Below are positions 32,850 through 40,616 of a DNA stretch of 64,000 nt, piece after piece. The notes under the pieces are model-generated. The model searched no databases, had not been told where the DNA came from, and worked only from the letters and a program-made list of their open reading frames with translations. Each line of letters begins with the position of its first letter. The stretch's first letter is position 1. The translations under genes and the position numbers were made by a program. This DNA comes from Nocardia vulneris (lineage in GTDB: Bacteria > Actinomycetota > Actinomycetes > Mycobacteriales > Mycobacteriaceae), in the NCBI RefSeq assembly GCF_001613425.1, contig NZ_BDCI01000039.1, forward strand, positions 62,001 to 126,000, given 5' to 3'.

Positions 32850-33716
32850 TCACCGGCGCCCGATACCACCGTCTATGATCATCCGGGTTTTCGGCAGGCC
32901 GGGACGCAGCCACCTCTGGACCGGGACCACACCGGGGTCGAGCAACTCGAAGCCATCGAAGAATGCCTCCGTCTGTGCCGCAGACCGAAAGCAGACCTGG
33001 GCCGAGGTGCCGTCGGCGCCAGTAAGCACCTGGAGTACCTCCGGATCGGAATCGATGGAGCCGTGAGCGATGGCCAGCAGACTGCCTGGTGCCAGCCGTT
33101 CGCGGAACACCGCGATGATCTCGGCGGGGTGTTCGCTGTCCATCACGTAATGCAGCACGCCGATGGCGGTGATCGCGACTGGTTCGTTGAAATCGATCAC
33201 GGTCTTCAGCTGATCGAGGATGCCGTGGGGACGACGAATGTCACCCAATAGCGCCGTGATACCGCGTGGGCCGGCCAGCAAGGCGTCACAGTGGGCGTGC
33301 ACGACGGGGTCGTGGTCGACATATACCACCTGCGCTGTCGGCTCGATTTCCCGAGCCGCGTCGTGCACGTTCGGCGAGCTCGGAATACCCGAGCCGAGAT
33401 CGATGAACTGCCGGACGCCGGCATCGGCGGCCATCTGCACCGCTTTCAGCATGAAACCCCGGACGAACCAGACCAGGGTCTTGATTTCGGGTGCGCGAGA
33501 AAGCATTTGGTTTCCTATGTCTCGATCGACCTCGCGATAGTCCTTCCCGCCCAGCAGGTAGTCCCAGACCCGAGCCGAGTTCAGAGCGTCGGGGTTGAAC
33601 GGATCCGGCGTGCGAGGCAACTCCCCCGATGCCCTGACGTCGAGGGACTCGACTTCAAGTCGGCTGTTCGGCACCCGGGGGTTGATGCCGAGTGAGCGAT
33701 TCAACGCGGGCAACAT
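32850..33716 (-). CDS. DUF574 S-adenosylmethionine-dependent methyltransferase
   Basis: A 288-residue protein of the large actinobacterial DUF574 family. Hallmarks are NSARVWDYLLGGKDYREVDR, the SAM-binding QFIDLGSGIPSSPNVHD, VVYVDHDPVVHAH and AIGVLHYVMDSEHP. Substrates are unknown; family members are abundant in Nocardia and Streptomyces, often next to XRE regulators as here. ATG at 33716 is chosen, though a TTG one codon later has a better-spaced GAGGGG site. It is divergent from the XRE gene. Confidence 0.85.
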   Translation of the reverse strand: MLPALNRSLGINPRVPNSRLEVESLDVRASGELPRTPDPFNPDALNSARVWDYLLGGKDYREVDRDIGNQMLSRAPEIKTLVWFVRGFMLKAVQMAADAGVRQFIDLGSGIPSSPNVHDAAREIEPTAQVVYVDHDPVVHAHCDALLAGPRGITALLGDIRRPHGILDQLKTVIDFNEPVAITAIGVLHYVMDSEHPAEIIAVFRERLAPGSLLAIAHGSIDSDPEVLQVLTGADGTSAQVCFRSAAQTEAFFDGFELLDPGVVPVQRWLRPGLPKTRMIIDGGIGRR

Positions 33717-33801
33717 CTTCCCCTCGTAGGCACTGAACTCTGTAACCCAACGGTAGGAATGTTTCCTAGACACCTGAACTGCGCTGAGGACTCTTTCGAG
33801 A

Positions 33802-33833
33802 ACGTTTCAAACGTCCCTTACGTCCCGTAGGAT
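33802..33833 (+). promoter_or_regulatory. palindrome and -10 element of the XRE-regulator gene
   Basis: A perfect 13-bp palindrome ACGTTT-C-AAACGT (33802-33814) lies between the divergent methyltransferase and XRE genes. TAGGAT (33828-33833) is a good -10, seven bases before the ATG, suggesting a leaderless transcript. The palindrome falls in the spacer, where a bound regulator would block transcription; autoregulation by the XRE protein is plausible. Confidence 0.5.
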
Positions 33834-33840
33834 CACCAAT

Positions 33841-34608
33841 ATGAATCAGCGCCTACAGGCGGCAATGCTGAGGGCGGGACTAGGTTCCGGCGAGCTGGCC
33901 ACCGCGGTCGGCGTGGACGCGAAGACCGTGAACCGGTGGCTGGCAGGTCGGATACCACACCGCAGCACCAGGGTCCGGATAGCCGAGTTGCTTCACGAAA
34001 CCGAAGAAACGCTGTGGCCACCTACCAGGCCCGACCTACAAGCTGGGGCACCGGCCACCGCCGAGGTCATAGCGGCCTACGCGCACCGGGCCGAAATTCC
34101 CAACGACCTGTGGACTTCGTTGGTGCACAAGGCCACTGAGCGAATCGACATCATCGGATACGCGTACCCGTTCGTGTTCGAACTCCTACCCAAAGCATCA
34201 GAGGTCATCGCCGCCAAATGCCGTGCAGGATGCGTGGTTCGACTGGGATTCGCCGACCCCGACTGCGCTCACGCGATGGAGCGAGACACCCTCGAGCAGA
34301 TGGGTGGCACCCTCCCCGGACGGATCCGCAACGCCCTATCCATGCTCGGCCCGCTGGCAGACACTCCCGGCTGCACCATCGGCCTGCACACCAGCCATCT
34401 CTACAACTCGGTATTCCGCTTCGACGACGAGATGATCGTCACCCCCTACCTGTTTCGCGCGAGGGGCTACCAGCACACCGCCCTGCACCTGCGAAAGTTG
34501 TCCCCCTACGGGATATTCGAATCCTTCGCCGACCAATTCGAGCAAATCTGGGGAACAGTCACCCCGTACACGACAACCCAAGGATGCGCCAATGGGCTCA
34601 CGGCGTGA
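33841..34608 (+). CDS. XRE-family transcriptional regulator with C-terminal effector domain
   Basis: A 255-residue protein. The N-terminal helix-turn-helix spans about 8-55 (SGELATAVGVDAKTVNRWLA). The C-terminal domain (IDIIGYAYPFVFELLPKASE, SHLYNSVFRFDDEMIVTPYL) has the phospholipase D-like look of DUF5919 regulators. Its end overlaps the Nudix start by 17 bases, so both are made together and the regulator may sense the Nudix substrate or product. Confidence 0.8.
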   Translation: MNQRLQAAMLRAGLGSGELATAVGVDAKTVNRWLAGRIPHRSTRVRIAELLHETEETLWPPTRPDLQAGAPATAEVIAAYAHRAEIPNDLWTSLVHKATERIDIIGYAYPFVFELLPKASEVIAAKCRAGCVVRLGFADPDCAHAMERDTLEQMGGTLPGRIRNALSMLGPLADTPGCTIGLHTSHLYNSVFRFDDEMIVTPYLFRARGYQHTALHLRKLSPYGIFESFADQFEQIWGTVTPYTTTQGCANGLTA

Positions 34609-35065
34609 CTACTACCAAGACCCGAACGCGCCCGCGGCGAACAGCCTTGTCCCAGGCGGCTCGGCACTGGTCACCGACGATCACGGCGCGGTCTTGATGC
34701 AGCGCCGTGGAGACTCCGGAAATTGGTCCCTACCCGGAGGAACCATGGAAATCGGCGAAACACTGGAGGAATGCGTTATCCGTGAAACCCGCGAGGAGAC
34801 CGGGCTCGACATCGAAATCACCGGCCTCCTCGGCATCTACACCGACCCCCGGCACGTCATCGAGTATTCCGACGGCGAGGTTCGGCAAGAGTTCGCCGTC
34901 ACCTACTACGGCCGAGTAACCGGCGGCCAAATCGAAGTCAGCGACGAATCGACCGCAGTTCGGTTCATCAGCTTCACTGAACTGGCCCACCTTCCTGTCC
35001 ACGACACAGTCCGTTTGAGGCTCCAGCATCACGCTGAACGACGCAGCCAGCCATATCTGGGCTAG
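34592..35065 (+). CDS. Nudix hydrolase
   Basis: A 157-residue protein with a full Nudix box: GGTMEIGETLEECVIRETRE followed by ETGLDI (G-x5-E-x7-REUxEExGU). It hydrolyses a nucleoside diphosphate linked to another group; the substrate class is not predictable. It overlaps the XRE regulator gene and probably forms a two-gene operon. AAGGATGCG just upstream of the ATG may serve as a weak ribosome-binding site. Confidence 0.9.
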   Translation: MGSRRDYYQDPNAPAANSLVPGGSALVTDDHGAVLMQRRGDSGNWSLPGGTMEIGETLEECVIRETREETGLDIEITGLLGIYTDPRHVIEYSDGEVRQEFAVTYYGRVTGGQIEVSDESTAVRFISFTELAHLPVHDTVRLRLQHHAERRSQPYLG

Positions 35066-35130
35066 CAAATCGATGCTCGACACGCTGCTGCGCGCGGAAA
35101 CACTGACTCCGCAAATTCATTGGCTGCGGG

Positions 35131-35303
35131 TTATTCACCAATACCGATAAGGGCCGGATACAGGTCAACGAGGTGCTGCTCGATAACGAGCCATGGCCCG
35201 CCGGTGAGGCTACGGTCGCCGCCGCACCAGGCGGTCAGAGGTTCTGCGCCATGCGGACATTGGCGATGCTGATCCCGGCAGGAAGGCGGTCGGTGTCGTG
35301 AAC
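35131..35303 (-). pseudogene. frameshifted C-terminal gene fragment, unknown
   Basis: On the minus strand one frame reads HDTDRLPAGISIANVRMAQN and hits a stop at 35235. Another frame picks up at the same point as LTAWCGGDRSLTGGPWLVIE and continues QHLVDLYPALIGIGE to a TAA at 35131. Joined by a single indel near 35235, they look like one coherent C-terminus. I do not recognise the family. The rest of 35066-35552 shows no gene. Confidence 0.4.
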
Positions 35304-35552
35304 ACCGTCGCGCCTGCCCCTGGGGAGACAACGCCACTACCCGTGGGCTAGGGCGACCGTCGTGTAGCGGCCGACGGGGTGCCCCGGGTCGAGGACACGG
35401 TACGGCTCATTCGATGATGCCCAGGAGGCGCGCCGAGTGGTGTAACGACCCCGCCCTCGGAGACGGCAATGTGTGTGAGGGCCGGTCGTTTCGGCGCACT
35501 GCTGGCAGGTTCGATTCGCTGGTCCACTATCTGTTCATCGTGGAGGTCGGAC

Positions 35553-36131
35553 ATGAATTCGAAACACCTATCGTCGTTGCGAGCGATTCGAGGCCGCAGA
35601 CCGAGCACGGAGATGCGACACCGAGCCATGACGGTAGTCGTGGCGCCCATGGTCGCCACGGGTCTGATCGCGTGCAGCGCCAACGACAACGAGAGGCCGG
35701 AAAGCCCTGTGGCGTTGTGGAATCCGTGCACCGAGATCTCCGACGATGTCCTCCAGTCCGCGGGCCTGCGCCCGGCGACCGAGGACAGCGGAATCACGCG
35801 ACCGCTGCACTCCAGGCAGGAAATCTGCCGTTGGGATGCGCCTGGGTACGCCTACGCGGTGACGGTGTACTCCACCGCCGAAACTGTGACCGAAACCGAG
35901 CGGGAGCCGGCACTCGTCGAATTCCAAGACGTCACGCTCGCAGGTCGCACCGGGCGGCAATTCCGGATCGCCGGCGATTCCAAACCTTTCGGTTGCAACG
36001 TCGTGTTTGCGGCCGAACAGGGTGGATTCCAGATTCGCGTCTTCATCGATCCCAGCCTCGTCGAACGCGAAAACCTTTGCCAGCGTCTGGATCTGGTCAG
36101 TCGATCGATCGTGCCGGTACTACCGCGATAG
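35553..36131 (+). CDS. DUF3558 lipoprotein
   Basis: A 192-residue lipoprotein. The signal peptide ends in a lipobox, TGLIAC, with the lipidated cysteine near residue 41. The mature domain has the DUF3558 hallmarks WNPCTEISDDVLQSAGLRP, EICRWDAPGYAYAVTVYS and FGCNVVFAAE, with conserved cysteines. The family is confined to mycolate-containing and related actinobacteria; some members bind cell-wall or copper-related ligands, but function is open. GGAGGT before the ATG supports this start; MRHRAM 20 codons later is an alternative. Confidence 0.85.
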   Translation: MNSKHLSSLRAIRGRRPSTEMRHRAMTVVVAPMVATGLIACSANDNERPESPVALWNPCTEISDDVLQSAGLRPATEDSGITRPLHSRQEICRWDAPGYAYAVTVYSTAETVTETEREPALVEFQDVTLAGRTGRQFRIAGDSKPFGCNVVFAAEQGGFQIRVFIDPSLVERENLCQRLDLVSRSIVPVLPR

Positions 36132-36175
36132 CCCTGCCCCGCCGACCATCTGGCGGTGGTGCACGATTGCGGACG

Positions 36176-36331
36176 TCAGCCGGCCTGACCGTGTTCGGTT
36201 CCGGGATGTTGCGGCGTCGGCTCGTCGAGCGACACCGCATGCCCGGCCAACCACGCCACCACGAAAACCACGATCAGGACCAGGAGAAATTGGACGATCC
36301 GAGCCCAAGCCGGGGACCGGCCGGTTTTCAC
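36176..36331 (-). CDS. 51-residue single-helix membrane protein
   Basis: GTG start at 36329-36331 overlapping the stop of the truncated HMA gene as GTGA. A basic n-region (VKTGRSPAWARIVQ) is followed by one strong membrane helix (FLLVLIVVFVVAWLAGHAV) and a hydrophilic, histidine-containing tail (QHPGTEHGQAG). The overlap and the clean helix argue that it is real. Histidines and the HMA partner hint at copper handling, which is inference. Confidence 0.55.
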   Translation of the reverse strand: MKTGRSPAWARIVQFLLVLIVVFVVAWLAGHAVSLDEPTPQHPGTEHGQAG

Positions 36332-36456
36332 GCCTGCGCCAACTCGTATCCGGCGGCCTCCAGCGCGGCACCGACCGATCGAAGCGACACCGGCGCTTGC
36401 TCGGTCACGCAGTGCGCACAGCTCATTCCGGTCACCTTGTACACGACTTCACCCAC
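36328..36456 (-). pseudogene. truncated heavy-metal-associated (CopZ-like) protein
   Basis: A 42-codon frame reads VVYKVTGMSCAHCVTEQ at its start, with the MxCxxC copper site intact, and ends AALEAAGYELAQA, the typical HMA C-terminus. Intact HMA domains have 65-70 residues; about 25 from the central strands are missing and replaced by APVSLRSV. It keeps a GTG start and an AAGGA site, so a short copper-binding peptide could still be made. Confidence 0.55.
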
Positions 36457-36743
36457 GACAGGTTCCTTCCAACTCGACCCCGTTCGGGCACGACTCGATA
36501 CGTCGCCCTACCAAAGGAGTCGTTGCCGAACCGCTTCCAGTTCCCACCGCCCCCGATGACCTCGCTCGCAACCCGCCCGGAGGAGCACTGCTCGGCGCTG
36601 TGTCCTGGTCACGAACATTACTCGCCGCTACGTCTCCCCCGAACGGAAACAATATGTCCCGTGGGAACTTTCGGCGGCCCCGGTCCGACTATCTCTTCGC
36701 GGAGTGCGGATGAGGTGCACCCGGAGAGTAAGGAGTCGGCGGG

Positions 36744-38126
36744 ATGGTCGATCAACTGGCGAAGACGCCGCCCGAAGGCGACGGCGAACACCCTCCCCAG
36801 CCCACCGCCTGGGCACGGTGGCGACCGGTGCTGTTACGGCTGCACTTCTACGGTGGTGTATTGGTCGGGCCGTTCATCCTCATCGCGGCCGTCACCGGCC
36901 TGCTGTACACGTTCACACCACAGCTGGACGGGATCGTGTTCCGCCATGAAGTGACCGTCGACGGATACGCCCCACAAACACGCAGCCTCGCCGACCAGAT
37001 CGCGGCGGCGCGCACGGTGTACCCGGACGCGCCGATCACCAGCGTGAAGCCGCCCACGGTAGCCAGCGAGACGACCCAGATCGCTTTCGCGACAACGGAT
37101 GTCGCGCCGGATTACACGCGCACCGTATTCGTCAATCCCTATACGGCGCAGGTGCAGGGCACCTTGACCACCTACGGGCAGTGGCTGCCGATCCGGGCGT
37201 GGTTCGACGAGATGCACCGAACCTTGCACCTGGGTGCACTCGGTCGGTACTACAGCGAGATCGCGGCGAGCTGGCTGTGGGTGATCGCGCTGGGCGGACT
37301 CGCCATGTGGATCGCGCAGACGCGCCGACGCGGTGTTCGCCGTCTCGTGGTCCCCGATCGCCGCGGCACCCGCACCGGATCGCGCGGGCGGACGTTGAAT
37401 TGGCATGGTGCGGTGGGCGTTTGGATCGTGATCGGACTGCTGGGGTTGTCGGTGACCGGCCTGACGTGGTCGCGGTTCACCGGTGAACACGTCGAGACCC
37501 TGCGGTCGCAGCTGAGCTGGACCACACCATCGGTGTCGACAGCGTTGCCGGAAACCACCACCGACGCCCCGCTCGATCCGGCGGCGAGCGCGGACACTGT
37601 CCTGCGCAGCGCCCTCGACGCGGGGTTGCAGCCGCCACTGTGGCTGAAGCCACCCACGGCGACCGGCACGGCATGGCAGGTCTATGAACGTAAACGCGAT
37701 TTCCCGACCCGATTCGACGCGGTCGCGGTCAACGGCCGATCCGGAGCGATCGTGGACGAGAGCCGCTTCGCCGAGTGGCCGTTGATCGCGAAGCTGACCA
37801 ACTGGGCCATCGACGCCCACATGGGTCTGTTGTTCGGGCTCGCGAACCAGATCGCGCTGGCACTGCTGGTCGTGTGCCTGATCACGGTGATCGTGCGCGG
37901 CTACCTCATGTGGTGGAAGCGGCGACCCACCCGAGGAGGATGGCCGAACGCGCCACGCCGCGGCGCGCTGGCAGGCCTGCACCCGGCCGAAGCCGTCGTC
38001 GCGGTCGCGGTACTCGCCGGAATCGGCTGGTGCGCACCACTTTTCGGCATGACCCTCGGTGTGTTCGTCCTCGGCGACGTCGTCGCCGGTGAACTGGTCC
38101 GACGCCGGAAGCGGGTGGCATCGTGA
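36744..38126 (+). CDS. PepSY-associated membrane protein
   Basis: A 460-residue membrane protein of the PepSY_TM family (related to iron-regulated and reductase-like inner-membrane proteins). Helix 1 is VLVGPFILIAAVTGLLYTFT. An extracytoplasmic domain with DEMHRTLHLGALGRYYSEIAA follows, then more helices with conserved histidines (RTLNWHGAVGVWI; AIDAHMGLLFGL). These histidines suggest haem or metal binding. The stop overlaps the next start as GTGA. AAGGAG precedes the ATG. The nearby HMA remnant and DUF5134 gene suggest a copper-related role. Confidence 0.8.
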   Translation: MVDQLAKTPPEGDGEHPPQPTAWARWRPVLLRLHFYGGVLVGPFILIAAVTGLLYTFTPQLDGIVFRHEVTVDGYAPQTRSLADQIAAARTVYPDAPITSVKPPTVASETTQIAFATTDVAPDYTRTVFVNPYTAQVQGTLTTYGQWLPIRAWFDEMHRTLHLGALGRYYSEIAASWLWVIALGGLAMWIAQTRRRGVRRLVVPDRRGTRTGSRGRTLNWHGAVGVWIVIGLLGLSVTGLTWSRFTGEHVETLRSQLSWTTPSVSTALPETTTDAPLDPAASADTVLRSALDAGLQPPLWLKPPTATGTAWQVYERKRDFPTRFDAVAVNGRSGAIVDESRFAEWPLIAKLTNWAIDAHMGLLFGLANQIALALLVVCLITVIVRGYLMWWKRRPTRGGWPNAPRRGALAGLHPAEAVVAVAVLAGIGWCAPLFGMTLGVFVLGDVVAGELVRRRKRVAS

Positions 38127-38731
38127 TCACCGACCCCTTCGTACGCTGGGCCGTCTCCGTCGGGTTTCTGGCGACCGCGGTGTTCTGGGCGACCAGGGCC
38201 GCTGCGCGGTCCACGACGGTCCCGGTCCGGATCACCGGCCTCCTGCACGTGGTGATGTCACTGGCGATGCTCGCCATGGTGTGGTCTCGACTACCGCAGG
38301 TTTCCACGGTCGTGGGCATGACGTTCTTCGCCGTCGCGGCGGCGGTGTTCGTCGTCCTACTCGTCGCGCGCCGAGAGCACCGGCTCGAACACGGTTACCA
38401 CGCGCTCATGATGGCCACCATGGTGTGGATGTACGCCGTGATGGACTCTTCGATCGTCGGCGGCACGTCCGTGACCTCCGCGGAGGGCTCGATGAACATG
38501 GGCGGCGGCGTCACCATGTCCATGCCGGCGACGATGTCGATGCACCTGCCTTCGTGGGCCGGAAACCTGGATCTGGCCATCGGGCTCGGCTATCTCGTGC
38601 TGGCCGCGATCTGGGTTGCTCACACTTATCGGCGTTCGACCGTGCACGACCTCACCCACCGCCGCCTGGGCGCGATGCACGCGCTCATGGCAGGCGCGAC
38701 CGCGGTCATGTTCTTGTCCTACACCGGCTGA
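38123..38731 (+). CDS. DUF5134 membrane protein
   Basis: A 202-residue, mainly hydrophobic protein with about five to six helices. It is rich in Met and His on the outside face (LLHVVMSLAMLAMVWSRLP; EHGYHALMMATMVWMYAVMD; MNMGGGVTMSMPATMSMHLP), typical of DUF5134 proteins linked to copper. The methionine-rich loop could bind Cu(I). GTG start at 38123 within a GTGA overlap with the PepSY gene, so the pair is translationally coupled. Confidence 0.8.
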   Translation: MITDPFVRWAVSVGFLATAVFWATRAAARSTTVPVRITGLLHVVMSLAMLAMVWSRLPQVSTVVGMTFFAVAAAVFVVLLVARREHRLEHGYHALMMATMVWMYAVMDSSIVGGTSVTSAEGSMNMGGGVTMSMPATMSMHLPSWAGNLDLAIGLGYLVLAAIWVAHTYRRSTVHDLTHRRLGAMHALMAGATAVMFLSYTG

Positions 38732-38996
38732 GGTCCTGGAGCACCGGGAAGGACCACACTCGCATCCGAACCTAAGCGCGCCCTGCCTGACGTCGAACTG
38801 ATCATGAACTGATCCGCCGCGCCGATGCCGACCAGATCGGCGTGTTGTCACATCGACGAAAACCATTGACTGACAAGGCCTTACGGGGCGCGCCGAAGAC
38901 ATGCTGCGTCATGTCGGCATCTGCCACTAGGGTTGCTCACCATGCGGCGACGCGCACACCAGCGACGTAGCGACGCAGCAAACAAGGGGAGGCAGA

Positions 38997-39599
38997 ATGA
39001 GTGAAATATCCAGCGCCACAGAGCGATCAAGAGCAAGGTCGATCCCGCTGAACGAGGTCCCCGCAACGGTGGCCGTCGATGTAGTCCTTGTGCGAACAGA
39101 CGATGTCGTGATCGCCTTCAACGATGCTCGATGCTACAGCCAGGGCATGGAACTGCATTTCAGTGTGCACGCGCGCCTGCCGGAGCTGGTCTCGGCGCTC
39201 GGAGCGTTCAGCAGCCACTTCGTGGCCGCTGACGAGTCGATTCTGATCGGAACGGAGTTCGCCGATGGTCGCACCGCTACGACACTGTCCAACTCGGCAG
39301 ACCAGGACGCGCAGACACCGATGCTGACGCACGGCCACAGCGGCGGCGGACCCGAATACAGCAGTGCCAGTTACTTCCTCACGCCCGTTCCACCTGCCGG
39401 TCCGTTCTCGATCATCGTCTGCTGGCCGGCCGCAGGAATCCGCGAATGCCGGATTGACCTCGACAGCGAACCGTTCCTCGCCGCGGTCCGCCGAGCGCAA
39501 GTGCTGTGGCCTCGACAACCACCGTCGACCTGGCAGCCTCCGCGGCCTACCGTTCCCGACCTCGAGCCGGACGGATGGTTCGCGCGGGTGTTGGCTTGA
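38997..39599 (+). CDS. hypothetical protein
   Basis: A 200-residue soluble protein with no signal peptide. Segments with regular structure are TVAVDVVLVRTDDVVIAFND, MELHFSVHARLPEL and GPFSIIVCWPAAGIRECRID, which suggest a beta-sandwich. AGGGGAGG lies just before the ATG. A 20-codon frame (from 38942) ends across its start codon and may be a leader peptide, or chance. No family recognised. Confidence 0.65.
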   Translation: MSEISSATERSRARSIPLNEVPATVAVDVVLVRTDDVVIAFNDARCYSQGMELHFSVHARLPELVSALGAFSSHFVAADESILIGTEFADGRTATTLSNSADQDAQTPMLTHGHSGGGPEYSSASYFLTPVPPAGPFSIIVCWPAAGIRECRIDLDSEPFLAAVRRAQVLWPRQPPSTWQPPRPTVPDLEPDGWFARVLA

Positions 39600-39874
39600 C
39601 CGAGCGAGTTCGATGCCGGCGCCGCTCTGGCCCGCGCTACCTGTGCGGAACCAAGCTGTCGGGGGTGCTGGAGCAACAGCGGTGAGTTACTGGCATGCGC
39701 CGGCATGCGATCGCCGCTGACGTCCGGCCGCGGCACCGACGGCCTCGACCGTACCGCCGGATCGCCCGACCGGCGCGAAGCGATCTCCATGTCGAACTCA
39801 ACTCCCGTCACTGTGCGAACATCTCGCACGACCTCGGGCCGGCCGAGCAGCGCGACGACCCCGAATCACCCATC

Positions 39875-40213
39875 ATGCTGGCAGAGCTGGTAGCCGCAAC
39901 GACCGCCGAGCCCGGTGAGTACCGCGCGATCTTCGAGCTCCGCCCCCTCCGTCTGCTGCGCTGGTATGGCGAGCCCTGCCCCGACCTCGCCTGGGAATAC
40001 GACGAGATCCGTCGGCAGGGGCGGCCGCAGCTCCACCCCTCGGACAGAGCAGTCGTGCGACGGATGCAGCGCGACCTCGACACCGGCCGAGCTTTTGGCA
40101 TAGTCCGCCTGCTCACCAGAACTGGCGACTACGAACCGTTCGACGTCGTCGCCAAACTCATCGTCCTCAACCGCTCCACGACAGCGGCACTGATCACCGT
40201 GCGAAGGGCTTGA
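39875..40213 (+). CDS. small protein, GAF/PAS-like, unknown
   Basis: About 112 residues from the ATG at 39875. The composition is strongly coding: PLRLLRWYGEPCPDLAWEYD, HPSDRAVVRRMQRDL and FDVVAKLIVLNRSTTAALIT. The sequence resembles small GAF/PAS-like sensors of Nocardia, but the match is uncertain. No good ribosome-binding site decides the start and the frame remains open upstream, so the protein may be longer. Confidence 0.45.
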   Translation: MLAELVAATTAEPGEYRAIFELRPLRLLRWYGEPCPDLAWEYDEIRRQGRPQLHPSDRAVVRRMQRDLDTGRAFGIVRLLTRTGDYEPFDVVAKLIVLNRSTTAALITVRRA

Positions 40214-40349
40214 TCGGGCCATGATCTGGCTCTGTTTGCGGCGCCGCGTGGACTCGGGAATGGATCGACAGGTCCGGTCGTTCTGATACGTCGGCTTCCA
40301 TCGAGGCGGAACCTCTTGGATTTGCCAGGTTTGGCCACAACAGGTTTCG

Positions 40350-40496
40350 TCACCGTGAAGTCCGACGAACCTCGGGGCTCGACGTGCGGTTCACGTACAT
40401 GACACTGTCCCACCATGACGCCAGTGGGCTCGGATCCGGCCAGTCCACCCGCTCTTGGCGCAGATCAGTCGGATATTTCGTAGTCGAGTCGATCAT
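40350..40496 (-). CDS. 48-residue hypothetical protein
   Basis: An ATG (40494-40496) follows an excellent ribosome-binding site (AGGAGG five bases upstream) and opens a 48-codon frame: MIDSTTKYPTDLRQERVDWP, then SPLASWWDSVMYVNRT. Nothing else occupies 40214-40616. The strong translation signal and Trp-rich composition make it a candidate real small protein, or the start of a gene truncated downstream. Confidence 0.35.
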   Translation of the reverse strand: MIDSTTKYPTDLRQERVDWPDPSPLASWWDSVMYVNRTSSPEVRRTSR

Positions 40497-40616
40497 CGGG
40501 TCCTCCTGGGTACAGCCGCTGTAGCTGGCAGCGACCATGCCGTCGTGTCCTTCCACGATCGCTTGTCGCGCCGGCACCTCACAGGGGCCGAAAGTCCACG
40601 GCCCGACTCCCGGATG

